Shown: positions 1 through 11,245, counted from the first letter of the stretch. The stretch is 64,000 bases of DNA from Centroberyx gerrardi (GCF_048128805.1 NC_136010.1:21727480-21791479), one strand, 5' to 3'. Made by a program: numbers and translations. Notes: a model not told the origin generated them from the letters alone.

Positions 1-3000
1 GCATTTGTTAACTTCAGACATGGGCACGCTTGGGTAAAACCCACAAGGAGGGAGATAGAGAACTAACTTTGTCTATTACACAACAGACAACCCAGTGCGG
101 TCTGTTATCCTAAGTCATTTCCTGTATATACCATACCAGCTACTTGTGCAACAATGCCACTCAAAATGTGGCACTGTGAAACGACTTCGCTGCTGCATAA
201 AGCACAGCATTACGTTGAAAACAACACATGGACCGTTGTTTTCTGTGTAGCACTCAATCCTTTGACAACTTGTCTGTGTAGCTCTCCCTTGACAACATGA
301 GCCTAGGCCTATGTCCTGTAACGTATCACATATTAGATGTACGGTAGAAACATATTACAGTAAAGTTTCCTTATAACTTAGTTGGTACACTCAGTACACT
401 TAGTGATCTCACCTGCACTGTCACACCTGCGGCGCCTCACATGTTCCAACTGGGGCAGCTCCATTCTCTCCAGTATTCCAATGAACCGACCAGTAGACCA
501 TCTGAAGACCGTCCACCCGACTCCGAGGACTACGTGTCCAGTAGCTACAGAACTGATGCTGTTATTAAAGTAACTAAACCCCTCTGCCAAAGTATTCTCA
601 ACCCACCCCCCCTCCCTGCCCGACCCCTCTCTTTTCACGACACATGGACATATGATAGCAGCAGACTGGGCTTGTCCTTTAGTGTTTGCCAGGGCCAGAG
701 TTCACAACTTACACACATGGCGAGGGAGAAGCAGCACTAAGGGGGCGGATCATAACAAGAGCAAAGGTCGCTAAAAAGGTAAGGTGGGGTGGGGGTGGGG
801 GGTGGGGTGGCAACTTTATCCTGCCACACCACTTATCACTCATCGTGCACACGTGTGTGAAGTGTAATGAACTGCAGTGAAGCGTCAGCAGCCCGGCCCT
901 GTTGTTGGCTGCGTGGTGTGTGTTTAGACTCCATGGAACATGCAATAGAGTAGACTTTACATAAGAAGTAGGGAGGGTTTAAAATTTGGGGTCAAAACCC
1001 AAGGGTCTTGCAGATATTTTGATGACAGGAAATGATGCTGTGTTCCATGGACACTCTACTGTATTTTCAGCACACATGCCAAGATACAGGCCTACAGCAC
1101 AGTCCCTATCATGTTTAAAGATACTACATTGACGATGGGAGAAGTAGACTTAGGTATGCAATGTTGTTAATGATTAAATTCAAATGATTGACAGATCATG
1201 TATTAGGCAACCAGAGGTGGTGAGAGTACAGTAAGGTCTTCAGGACAGGCACGACATTTCTGCTGCCTGCAGCTGTGGTCCGGAGGGGCGACTAACATAC
1301 TGTTGAAGATGAAGAATTGTTTGAGCATCGATAGTGAAGCAAACAACCTCAGACAACGAGGCACCTTCAGAGACACCTTGAAAATAAGCATACTGTATTG
1401 TTATGTCCTGTCCTGTGTTAATCAAAAGACTTTGAAGCCCATTGAAACTGCAGATAATTAAGTTCTGTCTGGGAGAAACATCCTATCACCTTCTGATTCT
1501 ATCATCCTTTGTCAAACTGTTCCTTGACTGCAGAGTAGCCTGGAACTCCCCATTGTTACTACAACTTAGTTTGCATACCAGTTGGCTACAACAATTTTGG
1601 TCCACTGCATAAATTACTTCCCTGTTCCATTGTTCTGTACTATCTCAGACCCAGACCCTAGTATACTATTAAACACTCCACTCCAGCAAACTCCTAAAAT
1701 GATTCTGAGTGATTTCCTCAACAATACCAAAGAGACATTCTTGATGTGGGGCCTGCACCAGAACGTCCAGTTAAATCCATAAATGTGTCAATTTGCTGTG
1801 CACTGGTTATGGAGAGAGCAGTGGCTACCTTATAGTTTGGTTTGGCTGCGTCAGATCAATTACCTAACTACCACCTCAATATTCCACTGTCTAACACTCT
1901 GACACCCCAAAACCCAGACATTCATTTTTAGCTCTTGAGGAAGTTCTGCAGCCTAGTATTTCATTAGAGGAAGAGGGCACAGAACCAAAACAAGCATATT
2001 TGGCTCATTTTAAAGAGAAAACAGCTTTCCTAGAGCAGCAATGCATGCATGGACCTTTGTCTACATTTTGATTGGATAACCAGGTGGAGTGGTCCAGTTG
2101 AATCAGGGGCAGCCTGAGTTATACATTCACTCTCATGTCAACCAGGGGTTGATCAGGAGTCTTACATAATATTCAGACACTGGATTTTCTACTCTCAATC
2201 TCTGAGGCTCTGAAGACCTGAGGTGAGAATCTATTTCACTATCAAGTCAGCGTGCAGATTCTTCTATGTGTTCATCATTTTCTTTTTATGGGTAATATGG
2301 TTTATATCTAAACATTGTTTAGTGACATTTTCCCTAATATTTTTAAAAGGCAGCATTTCTTGATTATTGTAAAAACACACATTTCTGATGTTCATCTGCC
2401 ATAGGAAAGAAGTGATGCTATGATTAACTTTTTTTTTTAATTCAATTATAATAATTAATAATAAATTTAATGATTTTAACTTGATCATTTTAGTTTTACT
2501 TTCATGCTTCTCTTCAGATGTGGTGTGATTTCAAACTGAATCTAGGCTACAGCTAAACAAGTTGTTATAGGCTCTGGTTTAGCTGTATTCTGTGGAAAAC
2601 ATTTGGCACGCGCTGCGGCTGTGCCCTACATTTCAGATGAATATCTGCTGACAGGGAAAATCATTTGATGTCAAAGGGTAGCTGCCTCAGATCTGATGAA
2701 ACATAGATTTTAATCTGCACATTGCAATGTTTCAGTCACTGCTGCTTTAATTTGAGTCTAAATTAGTGTTTTCCACTTAATTAAATACAATAAAAAATGT
2801 AGAAGTCGAGCTGTGATGGATATTTTAAGCAGAAATCTATCATTACTCATTCTAAATTATTAGATTAGTAGCATAATGAGAGTCAGAGTCAGACTCGTTT
2901 TTATTCAACAAATGTAAGGACTTTGATTTTGTTAATTAGTGCTGAATATTACTAAACAGTTACAGAAAAACAGACAAAATGCCTACTGCTTAGACTAAAC

Positions 3001-4330
3001 ATATAAGTCAAAGAATTGCTCCAGATGTGTGTTGCAAACATCTGAAGAGGAGGTGGGTAGGGTCACAATGAGGACCAACTTCATAGAAAAACAGAGACCT
3101 GCAATTAAATCAAACTGCAAACAACAGCTATGTTGATGTATAGGAAAACATGCATAGTGTAAATGGGCACTAAAATCATGATCTACAAATGTGTGTCCGC
3201 AGTGGAAGGTTGTTCTTCTCAAAAAATTAAAAGTGTCTACTTTGGCGAAGGCGGCCTACATGGCCAGCCAGCTTTTCATTATGACTCCTAAATCTTCTGC
3301 TATGAAGTCCGGGGGACGGAGGCCATGTCGTCTGCAATATTGAAAGACGTTTAAAATGTACCCCTCGGAAAAATAAAAGGTGAGATTGTGAATTATTTTG
3401 CCTCCGCACTGAAAACTTAACTGCCGCACTTTTATTTTGAAAAGCCTGCAGCTGACAGTTTTCAAACTTCACCGCCACAGGCCCAAGTCACAGTAGCCTA
3501 CTGTACAGACAAAGTAGTTAACAATCTTTGCATCCGTCTCCTACATGCCTGTAAGTTTGTAATCTTACCCTGATATTATTACAACACCATATTTTCATTT
3601 ATTTCTCGATTCTTAAAATAGTACGGCAGTTTGGTTGCTAAACTTCCAATCTTACTAATTTAGCTAGTTAGCTACAACAGGGCCTGATTATATAATACCT
3701 CCATGGCTTGAAACTAACGCGGTCCCATGGCAAATACTGTTTTGGAGATGAACCAGACACTGTACTGTCTTTTGTGTGTATTTAATGTTACTGTTGTTTC
3801 CACAGTAAATCTGGAGTTGTAACAGTGCGTGAGGTGGAAAAACACCAAACAGACTCTTAAAGGGCCGGCGCACCACAACATGAAATGACTAGGAACCATA
3901 ATATCAGTGCTGTTAGTTGAAAGGAACACACAACTACATAAAACACTGTCATTCCTAGAAGGAAAGCTGTACTTTATTATTATTCCTCTACCATGAGAAA
4001 TAAATTACTTGCAGTTGCAATAAGGTGTAGGCCTACTACCTGAGAGACTTGCAATGCTTTGATGTTCAACTCTAGCAGGTAGACCTTTTCTGTGACCCAA
4101 TGTTAAATAATAAATGTGGAATTGCAAAATATGTGTGATTTGGCTATTAATGTGTCAGGGTATGTATTACTTACAAGGGTCAAACTACAATGTTATTACA
4201 CAGAGGACATTCACTGTTCATTCAAACCAACGTAATTAGATCTTATGGCCTACATTTTAATATTATTGCAGGCCACCAACAAATTCTGTTTGGCCACTTA
4301 GTCATAAAATCCTGACTACGCCACTGGTCA
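1..4330. other. Intergenic DNA without recognised gene
   Basis: No open frame here resembles a known protein, and none has a credible exon structure. The stretch is moderately AT-rich. It holds a G-rich tract near 786-807 (listed separately) and a more GC-rich patch at 3235-3490 that I could not assign. The last bases before 4330 look like the edge of a dispersed repeat. Non-coding 5' exons of the downstream UGT could lie here, because the UGT coding exon is preceded by a good splice acceptor, but I cannot place them. Confidence 0.5.
786..807 (+). other. Predicted G-quadruplex motif
   Basis: Four runs of G (4, 5, 6 and 4 bases) are separated by single T residues. Single-base loops with runs of four or more G are the pattern expected to fold most stably into a parallel G-quadruplex. 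No gene lies close by, so a role is not indicated. Confidence 0.6.
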
Positions 4331-4476
4331 AAAGTATGAGAATATTCTCAGAATTCTGAGGTTCTGACTTTATTCTCAAAATTCTGACTTTTTCTCAGAA
4401 TTCTGACTTTAAACTCAGACTCTATTGTCAGAGCTCAAATAAGTTTTTTCACATGTGGCCCTAATTCTCTTCTGTA
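4331..4476. mobile_element. MITE with internal GAATTC-type repeats, decayed copy 1
   Basis: The core is built from short repeats around CTCAGAATTCTGA, and the right end reads GTGGCCCTAATTCTCTTC. That end matches the right terminal inverted repeat of the same element at 8857-9035, 11326-11508, 14556-14754 and 34143-34344. The left terminus is not recognisable here, so this copy is 5'-truncated or decayed. It lies directly upstream of the UGT coding exon. Confidence 0.7.
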
Positions 4477-4550
4477 CTTAACATATTGTATGTCTTGCAG
4501 AGTTATTTGTTAGAAGTAGTGTCAGTGTGTTTTCTGTCTCCTACACAGTG

Positions 4551-6149
4551 ATGGGGTCGTATCCAGCCCTGGCATCCATGCTACTGTTCTTAGCAGCTCT
4601 GTCCTCCAGTTGTGATGGTGGAAAAGTGCTGGTCCTCCCGGTGGATGGGAGCCATTGGCTAACCATGAAACTTCTGGTGGAGGCGCTTCATTCTCGGGGC
4701 CATCAAATCACCGTGCTACGTACCTCCACCAGCTGGTACGTTTCAGAGCAGTCGCCCCACTACACCTCCATCACCATCCCGCTGGAGCAGCCCCAGAACT
4801 TAGAGAGCCAGACATTCATGACCTCTTTCTTGAAGAGGTCAATAGAGATCCGACGGAGTGAAGGCTCACCGTGGGCGTTCCTAGCCTTCTATAGGAATCT
4901 TTTCAGCATGTTAGGGCAGAACCATAAGGCCATGACAGATATGATCACCACCATTTTTGAGAATAAGACATTGACAAATGAGCTGAAGGAGACTGAGTAT
5001 GATCTCGTTCTGACTGACCCTGTGTTTCCAGTGGGAGTGTTGTTGGCGCACTATCTCCAGCTACCCTTGGTTCTCAATGTGCGCTGGCTTCTCAATGGAG
5101 AGGGACACTTTGCCATCGCTCCCTCACCTGTGTCCTACATCCCTCAACTGTTCTCTCATAACTCTGACAGTATGGACTTCTTTCAAAGAATCAATAACAT
5201 CTTCTGTCATGGCATACTCGTTTACATGTATCACTTTGTCTCAAATCCTCCCTACCAGGCCGTCTGTGATCGTTATTTTGACCACGACGTCAACGTCATG
5301 TCTCTCATCCAGGGAGCTGACCTCTGGCTAATGCGGATTGACTTCATATTCGAGTTCCCTCGCCCCACCATGCCCAATGTGGTGTACACAGGAGGGTTCC
5401 ACTGCAGTCCCTCCAAGCCTCTCCCATCAGAATTAGAGGAGTTTGTGCAGAGTTCTGGTGAACACGGGGTGGTCGTCATGTCTCTGGGGACCCTGCTCGG
5501 TGACCTCGGCCCTGAGCTATCAGAGGTCATCGCCTCCGCGTTTGCCCGCCTCCCTCAGAAGGTGGTGTGGAGACACCTGGGACAAAGACCCCCCACTCTG
5601 GGTAACAACACCCTGCTGGTTAAATGGCTGCCTCAAAATGACCTACTGGGTCACCCTAAAACCAGGGTTTTTGTCACTCACGGGGGTACTAACGGCATTT
5701 ACGAGGCCATCTACCATGGAGTCCCGGTTCTGGGCATACCTCTCATCTTTGACCAGTTTGACAACATGGTGCGTTTGAAGGCCCGGGGAGTGGGAGAGAT
5801 CGTTGAAGTGACTACCTTGGAGGTTGAGTCGCTGACCCGTATGCTGAGGAATATTCTGGACCCACAGAAGCGCTACAGAGAGAATATGCACAGACTGTCA
5901 CGGCTTCATCACGACACACCACTAAAGCCCATGGACAGTGCCACCTTCTGGTTGGAGTATGTTATGAGGCACAAGGGTGCAGCACATCTGCGCACTGAGT
6001 CATATAAGTTGCCATGGTATGCTTATCACTGTCTAGATGTGATAGTAGTCCTTGTAGCATGTGCTTTGCTTGTGGTGATGTTAGTTTGGGTTTCCTGTAG
6101 ATGCCTGATTAGAGGTTTAATGGGGAGGAGAAAGTCCAAGTATGAGTAA
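4551..6149 (+). CDS. UDP-glucuronosyltransferase, UGT5-like (single coding exon)
   Basis: Encodes a 532-aa type I ER membrane enzyme of the UGT family, which transfers glucuronic acid from UDP-glucuronate to small lipophilic acceptors. Visible parts are a signal peptide (residues 1-24), the GSHW motif with catalytic His35, the TDP motif with Asp156, and the C-terminal UDP-sugar binding signature starting WLPQNDLLGHP at about residue 359. HGGTNG, FDQFDNM and FWLEYVMRHKGA follow. Near the end there is one transmembrane helix (about 488-510) and a KSKYE tail that fits a dilysine ER-retrieval signal. The whole coding region is one exon, as in fish UGT5 genes, which suggests UGT5. I chose ATG 4551 because it starts the signal peptide and sits two bases after a pyrimidine-rich splice acceptor (AG at 4547-4548); the frame opens further upstream only with GTG. 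Intact. The subfamily is inferred without alignment. Confidence 0.93.
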   Translation: MGSYPALASMLLFLAALSSSCDGGKVLVLPVDGSHWLTMKLLVEALHSRGHQITVLRTSTSWYVSEQSPHYTSITIPLEQPQNLESQTFMTSFLKRSIEIRRSEGSPWAFLAFYRNLFSMLGQNHKAMTDMITTIFENKTLTNELKETEYDLVLTDPVFPVGVLLAHYLQLPLVLNVRWLLNGEGHFAIAPSPVSYIPQLFSHNSDSMDFFQRINNIFCHGILVYMYHFVSNPPYQAVCDRYFDHDVNVMSLIQGADLWLMRIDFIFEFPRPTMPNVVYTGGFHCSPSKPLPSELEEFVQSSGEHGVVVMSLGTLLGDLGPELSEVIASAFARLPQKVVWRHLGQRPPTLGNNTLLVKWLPQNDLLGHPKTRVFVTHGGTNGIYEAIYHGVPVLGIPLIFDQFDNMVRLKARGVGEIVEVTTLEVESLTRMLRNILDPQKRYRENMHRLSRLHHDTPLKPMDSATFWLEYVMRHKGAAHLRTESYKLPWYAYHCLDVIVVLVACALLVVMLVWVSCRCLIRGLMGRRKSKYE

Positions 6150-7450
6150 ATAGATAACTTGATGTAAAATGAAACTTGAGACTGTCGATAAGAGTGGCAT
6201 AATACAAAGCAGTGGTAAACAAACTCTTTGGGCTGCAACTAATGATGATCATTTTGGTAATCAATTAATCTGTTGACTATTTTTTGGATTATTGTAATGA
6301 TTATTTTCTTAGTTACATTAGTCATAAAAGAAAAATGAATCAAACAGCTCAATATTCAAAGCTTTATTGAGCTCTCAAGTCGGTAGTCTGAGTAGGTAGA
6401 GGATGATCTCTGTCAAGACTTCTGCTAACTGAGGAGAAAATCAGCTATACACCCACTAGGAAGACAGGAAGAAACAAATTGTATACTTAATTCAAATTAA
6501 GAAAGTATCAAAATTGTATGCTGTGGTAGAATAATATTGTCTTACATGTTGATAATATAGAAATTCATTAAAGACATTTATTCAGTAATTTCATGCCTGC
6601 AAATGCCATGGATTCTCTGTGTGTACAAGTAGAGGTGAGAGAGCACATGAATTTAATACTTTAACTTTGGGCTTGTTCTTTAACATTCTGTAACTATTAT
6701 TTGAGCTTTTTTCCTTAATGCAAAACTATAAAAGACTCTTCACATAACGATTCATTTAGAGGCAAAGTAAATAGCAGATTATGGATATATGGCTAAGTTT
6801 TACTGAAAAGCTTTGTGTGCAGATGAGAGCTGTCAGTTATCGTTATCCTCTCAGGTTAGTAGTTACCTAACCATAACTAACCAGAGCTATCAGCATACTG
6901 TATATACAGGTCTGTAGTCAAGTTACTCCATCACTAATAGCCAGGTAGCATAAATAACGGTACTCACCAACTACTATCAGTTTAAGAAGTGGCTCCAGTA
7001 TACTTTAGGTTTAAATGTTGTTAGTGCTGTTGTGGAAGTCCATTCTATTCTACAGAGCTTTTACTCAGCTGTATTGTTGGCTTTAGAGCTGAATTATTCT
7101 CAGACTTTGTTTTGAACCTCACTGTCCTTGAGCAAGACACTGAATTCCTGTCAGCTCCAGGGCTGCTGCTCTGTAGCTGAGCCTGACCTCTGAGAAAAGA
7201 GAATTTCTAACTTAGTGAATAAAAGAGTACTACAAAATCTTGAAGATGATTTAAAACATAGTTTTTGTACACATAATTCCCACAGCCCTTAAAACTTCTA
7301 TTTTGATGCTTTGTGTGACACCAACAGAACAATTAAGCCTTAATTTTGGTACCTTTATGATTGTTGTAAACTATTTGTATGCTGCACTCTGTGCATGACT
7401 ATACAGCAATCTGCCAGACACAAAAATCCAAATTGTAGGATGGGTGAAAG
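6150..7450. other. Spacer between UGT and P2Y array
   Basis: No coding region is recognised. It should hold the 3' UTR of the UGT (a possible ATTAAA poly(A) signal lies near 6567). A dispersed fish repeat lies near 6228-6330. The rest is AT-rich unique-looking sequence. Confidence 0.5.
6228..6330. repeat. Dispersed teleost repeat (GGGCTGCAACTAA type)
   Basis: The start GGGCTGCAACTAATGAT, followed by alternating ATTAAT/GATTAT motifs, resembles a short repeat that I recall as common in fish genomes. The match is from memory and the family name is not assigned. Confidence 0.4.
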
Positions 7451-7456
7451 TTTATT
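7451..7456 (-). terminator. Poly(A) signal of P2Y1-like gene 1
   Basis: AATAAA on the minus strand, about 85 bases after the stop codon of the first receptor gene. The three other receptor copies lack this hexamer at the matching position. Confidence 0.5.
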
Positions 7457-7539
7457 GTTTTTGTAAACACAAAGGTTTGGTTCTTACTTCAACTGTGTAT
7501 TACAGAGAAACACAATTATTACAGAACTAGTCAAAAATG

Positions 7540-8526
7540 TTAAACTTCACTAGCAAGTTCTGCAGTGGGTGTAGAGCTGGAGTTAGACAGAGGCTGACGG
7601 TTGACCATCTGACGAGCTTGCTGGAACAGTTGTCTGAACTGAGCGGGAAGGCCTTCATTTCCATGCAGGTAAACCAGGGGGTTGAGGGCGCTGTTCAGAC
7701 ACACAAGGCCACGACTTGCTTGATAAGCAATGTAGACTTCATTAAACCATTTGTGGCACTCCCGCTTCTTTAACAAAATTCTTGCCATGAGGTTGAGGTT
7801 CTTGAATACATGATAGGGGAAGTAACAAACAGAGAAGAGTATGATCAAAATAAACAACAATTTTAAGCTTCTCTGCTTTTGTACCTTGTCAATTCTGTTT
7901 CTGGTACACAGAACTACAGCCACGTGTCCATAGCAGCCCAGTGTGATGAGGAATGGGATGCAAAACCCAGTGACGGTCCATCCAAGGCTGTAGTTCAGGT
8001 AATCCTCAACGTAGACCTTAGAGGTGGTATCATAACATTTCCCAGGCTTGTTTTCAAATGTCTTGGTGAAGAACATGTCTGGGAGGCTTTGAATGCTCAC
8101 CAAGACCCAAACCATTATCGTGATAACCACAGAGTGGGTGACAGTTATTCTTCCCATCACTCTCACTGGGTGGACAATGGCCAGGTACCTGTACACACTG
8201 ATACAAGTGAGGAACCCAATGCTGCCATATAAATTCAGGTTGAAGCAGAATCTTGTTATCTTGCAGAACACATCTCCAAAGATCCATTTATTTTTTTTAA
8301 AATAGTACACAACCAAAAACGGTAGCGTGAGCAGATACAAAATATCTGTGATTCCAAGGTTGAGAACAAAAATGTTGATGATCTTAAGTTTCTTCCAGTT
8401 CTGGAGCAAGGACTTCAATCCCCAACCATTAGCTATCAGGCCGATGATGAATACTAAAATGTAAACAGCAGGCAGGAATTTGTATGTAAAGCCAATGCTA
8501 ACTGGTTCACAAGAGGTGTTCTTCAT
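7540..8526 (-). CDS. P2Y purinoceptor 1-like GPCR, tandem copy 1
   Basis: A 328-aa class A GPCR, complete in one exon, closest to the nucleotide receptor P2Y1. Visible marks: sequon at Asn3, seven hydrophobic helices, Asn33 and Asp61 in TM1 and TM2, Cys88 and Cys164 for the TM3-ECL2 bridge, YRY (112-114) in place of DRY, CYDTTS in ECL2 as in P2Y1, FSVCYFP in TM6, HxxK (His239-Lys242) and QxxR (Gln269-Arg272) as in ADP-binding P2Y receptors, and NPLVY in TM7. The tail ends Ser-Glu-Val, a class I PDZ-ligand shape; human P2Y1 likewise ends in such a motif. The frame runs further upstream only from a GTG, so I use the ATG at 8526. It lies nine bases after a TTTTCAG acceptor, which points to a non-coding upstream exon. 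This copy is the most divergent of the array. Expected role: plasma-membrane sensor of extracellular nucleotides. Ligand not proven. Confidence 0.93.
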   Translation of the reverse strand: MKNTSCEPVSIGFTYKFLPAVYILVFIIGLIANGWGLKSLLQNWKKLKIINIFVLNLGITDILYLLTLPFLVVYYFKKNKWIFGDVFCKITRFCFNLNLYGSIGFLTCISVYRYLAIVHPVRVMGRITVTHSVVITIMVWVLVSIQSLPDMFFTKTFENKPGKCYDTTSKVYVEDYLNYSLGWTVTGFCIPFLITLGCYGHVAVVLCTRNRIDKVQKQRSLKLLFILIILFSVCYFPYHVFKNLNLMARILLKKRECHKWFNEVYIAYQASRGLVCLNSALNPLVYLHGNEGLPAQFRQLFQQARQMVNRQPLSNSSSTPTAELASEV

Positions 8527-8856
8527 TCTGTCTTCTGAAAAGCAGTGAATAATCACAGTGGACACTCTGGTGCTTTGAGTGGCGTAAGAAGAGGGTTTTT
8601 TTTTTCTTTAAAGAAGGCTTCCTGTTCCACAATCTTAGAATCTTGTTCACATGGGAGTGAACAGAAAATGTACATGTGACCTGCTAAGGTTTGATAAATT
8701 AACTATTTAAAGGGGAATGCCTTACTGGGTAGCCAGACTATGTATGCATGGATAAAATCACTAGATGAGAATACTGTAAGTGTAAAATAATTAAGGGTCT
8801 TTAATTTTTCTAGGATCTTTGCAGAATATTCTTAGAGTTTAAATCTGAGCCAATGG

Positions 8857-9035
8857 TACGGAAGAGGATTAGGGTCACATTAAAAATGTGAGCTCTGAGA
8901 TTAATCTCAGAATTCTGACTTTAAACTCAAAATTCTGATATTCTGATTTTATTCTCAGAATTCTGAGATTAATCTCAGAACTCAAATTGAATTTATAAAA
9001 ATAAATTTTTCACGTGGCCCTAATCCTCTTCCGCA
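8857..9035. mobile_element. MITE with internal GAATTC-type repeats, copy 2
   Basis: A near-palindromic element of about 180 bp. The left end reads CGGAAGAGGATTAGGG and the right end CCCTAATCCTCTTCCG, so the terminal inverted repeats are about 20-25 bp. The interior consists of CTCAGAATTCTGA and ACTTTAATC-type units. There is no coding capacity. Copies in the same place relative to the next receptor genes (11326-11508, 14556-14754) show that it was multiplied by tandem duplication of the P2Y unit rather than by separate insertions. Confidence 0.8.
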
Positions 9036-9381
9036 TCCACACAATGTGCAGTTGATGCAGACCAAAAATAGTTCATTTTATAGGTAATTGTCACAGTTTG
9101 TGAAGCTCATACAACCTTACATCCCGTTTATTTATATAATCTTAATTAATTAATTATATATCATTTTAATCATAATAATCAACACTTATAATCAGGCATA
9201 CACTTCTCACTTCCTGTTGAACCGATGCAGCACATGCACTGTACCCACCGCACCGTATACTACTCTCCTCACAAGACTTCCTGAAAGGTCACAGTGACAA
9301 GAATTGTGGCTTAAGTGCATTTCATGTGTTTAATTTGAACTTTTTTCCACATGTGATAACAACAATTTGCCAAATACAAAA

Positions 9382-9450
9382 ATCCAGTACAGTAAATGTA
9401 TTAAATCCAGTACAGTGAATGTATTAAATCCAGTACAGTAAATGTATTAT
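9382..9450. repeat. 23-bp minisatellite, 3 units, 3' of P2Y copy 2
   Basis: Three head-to-tail units of about 23 bp with core ATCCAGTACAGTAAATG. Adjacent units alternate A/G at one position. It lies about 125-190 bp past the stop codon of receptor copy 2, so it is probably in the 3' UTR. Matching arrays lie after copies 3 and 4. Confidence 0.9.
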
Positions 9451-9573
9451 TGTTGCAAAAAGTGGTGCTTCTCAGTTAGAAATATATATTACAAAGATGC
9501 AGAGAGAAAAAGATGGGCGATTTAAGAGAATGACTGCCAAAATGTTACATTTCATTCACAAATTGCAGTGACT

Positions 9574-10560
9574 TTACACCATTGGAACTTGACTGTGACT
9601 GGTGGGAACTTGACTGTGACTTATGGACGATCGCATGACAGTCTGACGAGCTTGCTGGAACAGTTGTCTGAACTGAGCGGGAAGGTCTTCATTTCCATGG
9701 AGGTAAACCAGAGGGTTGAGGGCGCTGTTCAGACACACAAGGCTACGACTTATTTGATGAGCAATGTAGACTTCATTAAACCATTCATGGCACACCCCCT
9801 GTTTTGTCAAAATTCTTGCCCTGAGGTTGAGGTTCTTGAATACATGATAGGGGAAATAACAAACAGAGAAGAGTATGATCAAAATAAACAACAATTTTAA
9901 GCTTCTCTGCTTTTGTACCTTGTCAATTCTCTTTCTGGTACACAGAACTACAGCCACGTGTCCATAGCAGCCCAGTGTGATGAGGAATGGGATGCAAAAC
10001 CCAGTGACGGTCCATCCAAGGCTGTAGTTCAGGTAATCCTCAACGTAGACCTTAGAGGTGGTATCATAACATTTCCCAGGTTTGTTTCCAAATGTCTTGG
10101 TGAAGAACATGTCTGGGAGGCTTTGAATGCTCACCAAGACCCAAACCATTATTGTGATAACCACAGAGTGGGTGACAGTTATTCTTCCCATCACTCTCAC
10201 TGGGTGGACAATGGCCAGGTACCTGTACACACTGATACAAGTGAGGAACCCAATGCTGCCATATAAATTCAGGTTGAAGCAGAATCTTGTTATCTTGCAG
10301 AACACATCTCCAAAGATCCATTTACTTCCCAAAAAATAGTACACGACCAGAAACGGTAGCGTGAGCAGATACAGAAAATCTGTGAATCCAAGGTTGAGAA
10401 CAAAAATGTTGATGATCTTAAGTTTCTTCCAATTCTGGAGCAAGGACTTCAATCCCCAACCATTAGCTATCAGGCCGATGATGAATACTAAAATGTAAAC
10501 AGCAGGCAGGAATTTGTGTGGAAAGTCAAAGCTAACTGGTTCACAAGAGTTGTTCCTCAT
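9574..10560 (-). CDS. P2Y purinoceptor 1-like GPCR, tandem copy 2
   Basis: A 328-aa intact single-exon receptor, nearly identical to copies 3 and 4 through TM2 to TM5 and with the same nucleotide-receptor marks (sequon at Asn3, YRY, CYDTTS in ECL2, HxxK in TM6, QxxR in TM7, NPLVY). It differs from copy 1 in ECL1 (LGSKWIFG in place of KKNKWIFG), in the start of ECL3 and in the C-tail. The tail here carries two SHSQVP repeats and ends VPMV, without the Ser-x-Val PDZ shape. The ATG at 10560 is chosen over an upstream GTG extension because it aligns with the starts of copies 3 and 4. The same TTTTCAG acceptor precedes it. Expected function is a Gq-type nucleotide receptor, inferred from family only. 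Confidence 0.93.
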   Translation of the reverse strand: MRNNSCEPVSFDFPHKFLPAVYILVFIIGLIANGWGLKSLLQNWKKLKIINIFVLNLGFTDFLYLLTLPFLVVYYFLGSKWIFGDVFCKITRFCFNLNLYGSIGFLTCISVYRYLAIVHPVRVMGRITVTHSVVITIMVWVLVSIQSLPDMFFTKTFGNKPGKCYDTTSKVYVEDYLNYSLGWTVTGFCIPFLITLGCYGHVAVVLCTRKRIDKVQKQRSLKLLFILIILFSVCYFPYHVFKNLNLRARILTKQGVCHEWFNEVYIAHQISRSLVCLNSALNPLVYLHGNEDLPAQFRQLFQQARQTVMRSSISHSQVPTSHSQVPMV

Positions 10561-10744
10561 TCTGTCTTCTGAAAAGCAGTGAATAATCACAGTGGACACT
10601 CTGGTGCTTTGAGTGCCGTAAGGAGAGTTTTTTTTTTTTCCTTAAAGAAGACTTCCTGTTCCACATTCGTAGAATCTTGTTCACATGGGAGTGAACAGAA
10701 AATGTACATGTGACTAAGGTGCTATGGTGTGATAAATTAACTGT

Positions 10745-11150
10745 TTAAAGGGGAATGCCACCAATTAAAAGAAAATCACATCTGTTATTCCTGTGCCCCA
10801 GGACAGTTCAGTCAATACTTGTGAACATGCACCACTCTTTCCTAAAGCTAGAAACTGGAGAACTGACCCTTGAATTTGTAATGTCACTTTGTGTGAGTTC
10901 TTGCACCAAATTGAGGTTTAAATTCTGGTTTATACCTGTTAGCAATCCTAGAATATAAACTCCATTTTGCTGTGACAACTCAACTTAGCATCTTACAGCT
11001 CCACACAGTCAGAGCCCCATTCATTGTCTATGGAGCAGCCCACATCACAAGTTCAAGGGTTCTCTCTCTGATTTCTAGTTTTAGGAAGGAGTGGTGCAAA
11101 TTCACAAACATTGACTGAACTGTCCTGGGGCACAGAAATAACATGAATTC
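10745..11150. mobile_element. TTAA-flanked MITE, copy A (right end lost)
   Basis: Starts TTAAAGGGGAATGCCACC. The left arm, beginning CTGTGCCCCAGGACAGTTC, returns as a reverse complement at about 11040-11145, giving terminal inverted repeats of over 100 bp around a core of about 200 bp. The outer right end present in copy B (13196-13627) is missing here and replaced by a fragment of another repeat. The TTAA flank fits Kolobok or piggyBac type elements; the family is inferred. Confidence 0.7.
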
Positions 11151-11164
11151 ATTTCTGCTTTATT

Positions 11165-11245
11165 AGAGAGTGCAGTTGAGAGAGACAGGAAAGGGGGAAG
11201 ACAGAGGGGATGACATGCGACAAAGGTCCTGGGCCAGATTCAAAT
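11165..11245. repeat. Fragment of dispersed fish repeat (GACATGCGACAAAGG type)
   Basis: The stretch with GAGACAGGAAAGG and GATGACATGCGACAAAGG resembles a repeat I recall as frequent in fish genomes. It is short and truncated on both sides. It joins directly to the damaged right end of the TTAA element. Confidence 0.4.

Noticed and set aside
4527-4550. Extension of the UGT frame to an upstream start
   Set aside because: The extension opens with GTG and crosses a good splice acceptor. The ATG at 4551 begins the signal peptide.
8527-8565. Extension of the P2Y frames of copies 1 and 2 upstream of the ATG
   Set aside because: It starts with GTG and lies in the pyrimidine-rich acceptor region. 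Copies 3 and 4 do not share it.
10755-10958. 67-aa plus-strand frame that recurs at 13206-13409
   Set aside because: It lies wholly within the left arm and core of the TTAA-flanked MITE and is duplicated with it.
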